DNA from: Caulobacteraceae bacterium
GTDB lineage: Bacteria > Pseudomonadota > Alphaproteobacteria > Caulobacterales > Caulobacteraceae
Assembly (NCBI GenBank): GCA_030151985.1
Contig: JASLDZ010000487.1
Coordinates: forward strand, 1 to 6,745
DNA: 6,745 nt
Direction: 5' to 3'
The notes below the pieces were generated by a model. That model saw only the letters and a program-made list of their open reading frames with translations. It did no database searches and had not been told where the DNA came from. A program made the position numbers and the translations under genes. This document shows positions 5,520 through 6,745 of this stretch, piece after piece; within the stretch, counting starts at the first letter, position 1; each line of letters opens with the position of its first letter.

Positions 5520-6422
5520 GGAAGGGGCGCGGCCAGCTTCATCAAGCAGCCAAGCCTTGAGGTCCCGCACGCCGCTCGTGAGCGCCCGCCCCTGCGGGGT
5601 CACGAACCAGTAGGCGGCGCCGGACGGCGTAGTGATCCCGAGCGGGTCGGCGAGCTGGCCGGAGCGCAGCTCGTCCTCCACCAGGAACCGCGGCATCAGC
5701 GCGACGCCCGCCCCCGCTGCCGCCGCCTGCGCCATCATCAGGAAGTGCGCGAATGAAGGGCCGGCCTGGGCCGCGTCGCCCGCCTCCACCCCTTGCGCGG
5801 CGAACCAGTCGCGCCAGGCGTGCGGGCGGGCCGCCTGGTGCAACAGAGGGTGGGCCAGAAGATCAGCGGGCGCGGCCACGGGGCGGGCGGCGAGGCGGGC
5901 GGGGGAGGCGACCGGCGTCATCGCCTCCTCGAACAGGAGCGTGGGGTCGCCGCCGGGCCAGTTGGCGGCTCCCGCGTGGATGGCGGCGTCGAAGCGCTCG
6001 TCGGCGAAGTCGAACTCGTCGATGCGGGCGGCGAAGTTGACCACGAGGTCGGGGTGCCGCTCCGACAGCCGCGCCAGCCGAGGCGCCAGCCAGCGCATGC
6101 CGAAGCTCGGCAGCACCGCCAGCTCGACGACTCGCTCCGAAGGGCAGTCGGTGATCGCGGCGGTGGCGCGGCGGATGGTTCGGAGCGCGGGCTCCACGGC
6201 CTCGACGTAGGCGCGGCCGCGGGCGTTGAGCGCCACCCGGCGGCCGCGCCGGTCGAACAGGGGCTCGCCCAGCCAGTCCTCCAGCGCGGCGATCTGGCGG
6301 CTGACGGCGCTTTGCGTCAGGTCCAGCTCATGCGCCGCGCGCGAGAAGCCGCCCGTGCGCGCTACGGTGACCAGCGTATGCAGCGCGGAGGTCGGCGGGA
6401 GGTGGCGGCGGCGCTCGTTCAT
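5469..6422 (-). CDS. LysR-type transcriptional regulator, GcvA/AmpR-like
   Basis: A 317-residue DNA-binding regulator. The winged helix-turn-helix covers about residues 9-67, with GGFSRAAHELDLTQSAVSRQ (24-43) as the LysR-type signature and LGEPLFDRRGRRVALNARG closing the wing. The effector domain (about 97-295) has LPSFGMRWLAPRLARL and DAAIHAGAANWPG, the pattern of the GcvA/AmpR/TrpI effector-binding group. The ATG at 6422 leaves the normal short lead before the helix-turn-helix; no strong Shine-Dalgarno site precedes it. The C-terminal tail is odd: residues 302-311 (FPAHPGESRD) are translated from the right arm of the REPIN-like repeat, and the frame ends at 5471-5469 in its middle, so roughly 16 residues look added beyond the usual end. 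It is convergent with the transporter operon and divergent from the argD-like gene. Either could be its target, and autoregulation is usual for the family. The effector is unknown. Confidence 0.93.
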   Translation of the reverse strand: MNERRRHLPPTSALHTLVTVARTGGFSRAAHELDLTQSAVSRQIAALEDWLGEPLFDRRGRRVALNARGRAYVEAVEPALRTIRRATAAITDCPSERVVELAVLPSFGMRWLAPRLARLSERHPDLVVNFAARIDEFDFADERFDAAIHAGAANWPGGDPTLLFEEAMTPVASPARLAARPVAAPADLLAHPLLHQAARPHAWRDWFAAQGVEAGDAAQAGPSFAHFLMMAQAAAAGAGVALMPRFLVEDELRSGQLADPLGITTPSGAAYWFVTPQGRALTSGVRDLKAWLLDEAGRAPSFPAHPGESRDPSKGGP

Positions 6423-6514
6423 TCCGGTTTCGCATCAGGACGTGAGACATCGTCTCTTTGTCCCGCGCCCCCGCAGGGTCAAGCTACAGGCTCCCGCGAG
6501 ATGGAGCTGACGCG
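6423..6514. promoter_or_regulatory. Divergent spacer with candidate LysR-type operator and promoters
   Basis: This 92-bp gap separates the LysR gene from the argD-like gene. A perfect dyad GAGAC-atc-GTCTC lies at 6444-6456, 21 bp before the LysR start. On the minus strand TTGACC (6482-6477) is a good -35 match, but the sequence 17 bp on (AAAGAG) is a poor -10; that region touches the dyad, which would suit autorepression. On the plus strand GCTACA (6483-6488) resembles the alphaproteobacterial GCTANA -10 element and would start transcription close to the argD-like gene; TTGTCC at 6458-6463 is a doubtful -35 for it. GGAG at 6503-6506 is the ribosome site for the start at 6515. The dyad is seen directly; its role and the promoter calls are inference. 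Confidence 0.4.
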
Positions 6515-6745
6515 ATGCCCGGCGACCTGATGAACCTCTACAACCGCGCGCCGCTGAAGCCCGTGCGCGGCGAAGGCTGCCGGCTGTGGGACGCGGACGG
6601 CCTTGAATACCTCGACTGCGTGGCCGGCATCGCCACCAACGCGCTCGGCCATGCCCCCGCCGTGCTGAAGGACGCCCTGCGGGAGCAGGCGGACAGGCTG
6701 TGGCACGTGTCCAACATCTTCGGCTCTCCAGGGCAGGAGGCGCTG
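6515..6745 (+). CDS. argD: Class III PLP aminotransferase, acetylornithine aminotransferase-like (N-terminal part)
   Basis: The first 77 residues of a class III pyridoxal-phosphate aminotransferase, running off the window. The pattern LMNLYNRAPLKPVRGEG (5-21), then LWDADGLEYLDCVAGIATNA (24-43), LGH (44-46) and LWHVSNIFGSPGQEAL (62-77) is the N-terminal layout of ArgD. That enzyme converts N-acetylglutamate semialdehyde to N-acetylornithine in arginine biosynthesis, and often also acts on succinyl-diaminopimelate in lysine synthesis. The catalytic lysine lies beyond the window. The start at 6515 is chosen for GGAG 8 nt upstream; an in-frame ATG at 6530 is a less likely alternative. After LGH the sequence reads APAVL where many ArgD proteins have CHPxL, a mild departure. 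Other class III aminotransferases such as AstC cannot be excluded without the rest. It is likely functionally separate from the transporter operon. Confidence 0.82.
   Translation, partial: MPGDLMNLYNRAPLKPVRGEGCRLWDADGLEYLDCVAGIATNALGHAPAVLKDALREQADRLWHVSNIFGSPGQEAL

Noticed and set aside
5439..5756. 105-codon plus-strand frame downstream of the GPH gene, beginning inside the repeat
   Set aside because: It is mostly antisense to the LysR gene, has no ribosome site, and its start (encoding WIPAFAGMSGE) is the translated repeat arm.
5793..6530. 245-codon plus-strand frame opposite the LysR gene, overlapping the argD-like start
   Set aside because: Shadow frame of the LysR gene; the LysR helix-turn-helix and effector-domain motifs on the minus strand are unambiguous.

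Overview
The window is very GC-rich (visibly around 70%). Its codon use, ATGA-overlapping genes, GcvA/AmpR-like LysR regulator, argD-type gene and a dispersed repeat encoding the peptide HPGESRDP all suggest an alphaproteobacterium. Caulobacterales or Sphingomonadales is my best guess; the genus cannot be fixed from the sequence alone.

Layout. Positions 1 to about 3036 form one large, diverged inverted duplication centred near position 1523. The left arm (minus strand) carries a tandem SnoaL/NTF2-like domain protein (341-1462) followed by an MFS permease (1-344, cut by the window edge). The right arm (plus strand) carries the paralogous SnoaL/NTF2-like gene (1584-2696) and a complete MFS permease (2693-3922). 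The two SnoaL-like proteins are about 93% identical, and the visible parts of the permeases match at 111 of 114 residues. The copies are therefore old enough to have diverged and both remain intact. A 121-bp divergent control region (1463-1583) separates them: two nearly identical 33-bp arms, each with a strong Shine-Dalgarno site, around a 55-bp asymmetric core.

On the right, the operon continues through a second ATGA overlap into a GPH/MelB-type (MFS_2) transporter (3919-5397). The right-hand unit is thus a three-gene operon: two-domain SnoaL-like protein, MFS permease, GPH permease. This looks like uptake of one or more small organic molecules coupled to a cytoplasmic conversion or binding step, but the substrate cannot be read from the sequence. 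Whether the left copy also continues into a GPH gene lies outside the window.

Downstream, the operon converges on a minus-strand LysR-type regulator (5469-6422). Between and overlapping the two is a REPIN-like element: two perfect 29-bp inverted arms at 5407-5435 and 5491-5519, each a GC-rich hairpin. The right-hand arm has been absorbed into the coding end of the LysR gene. A 92-bp divergent spacer (6423-6514) with a GAGAC-atc-GTCTC dyad separates the LysR gene from a plus-strand class III aminotransferase resembling acetylornithine aminotransferase ArgD, cut by the right edge. It is probably the start of an unrelated arginine biosynthesis operon.
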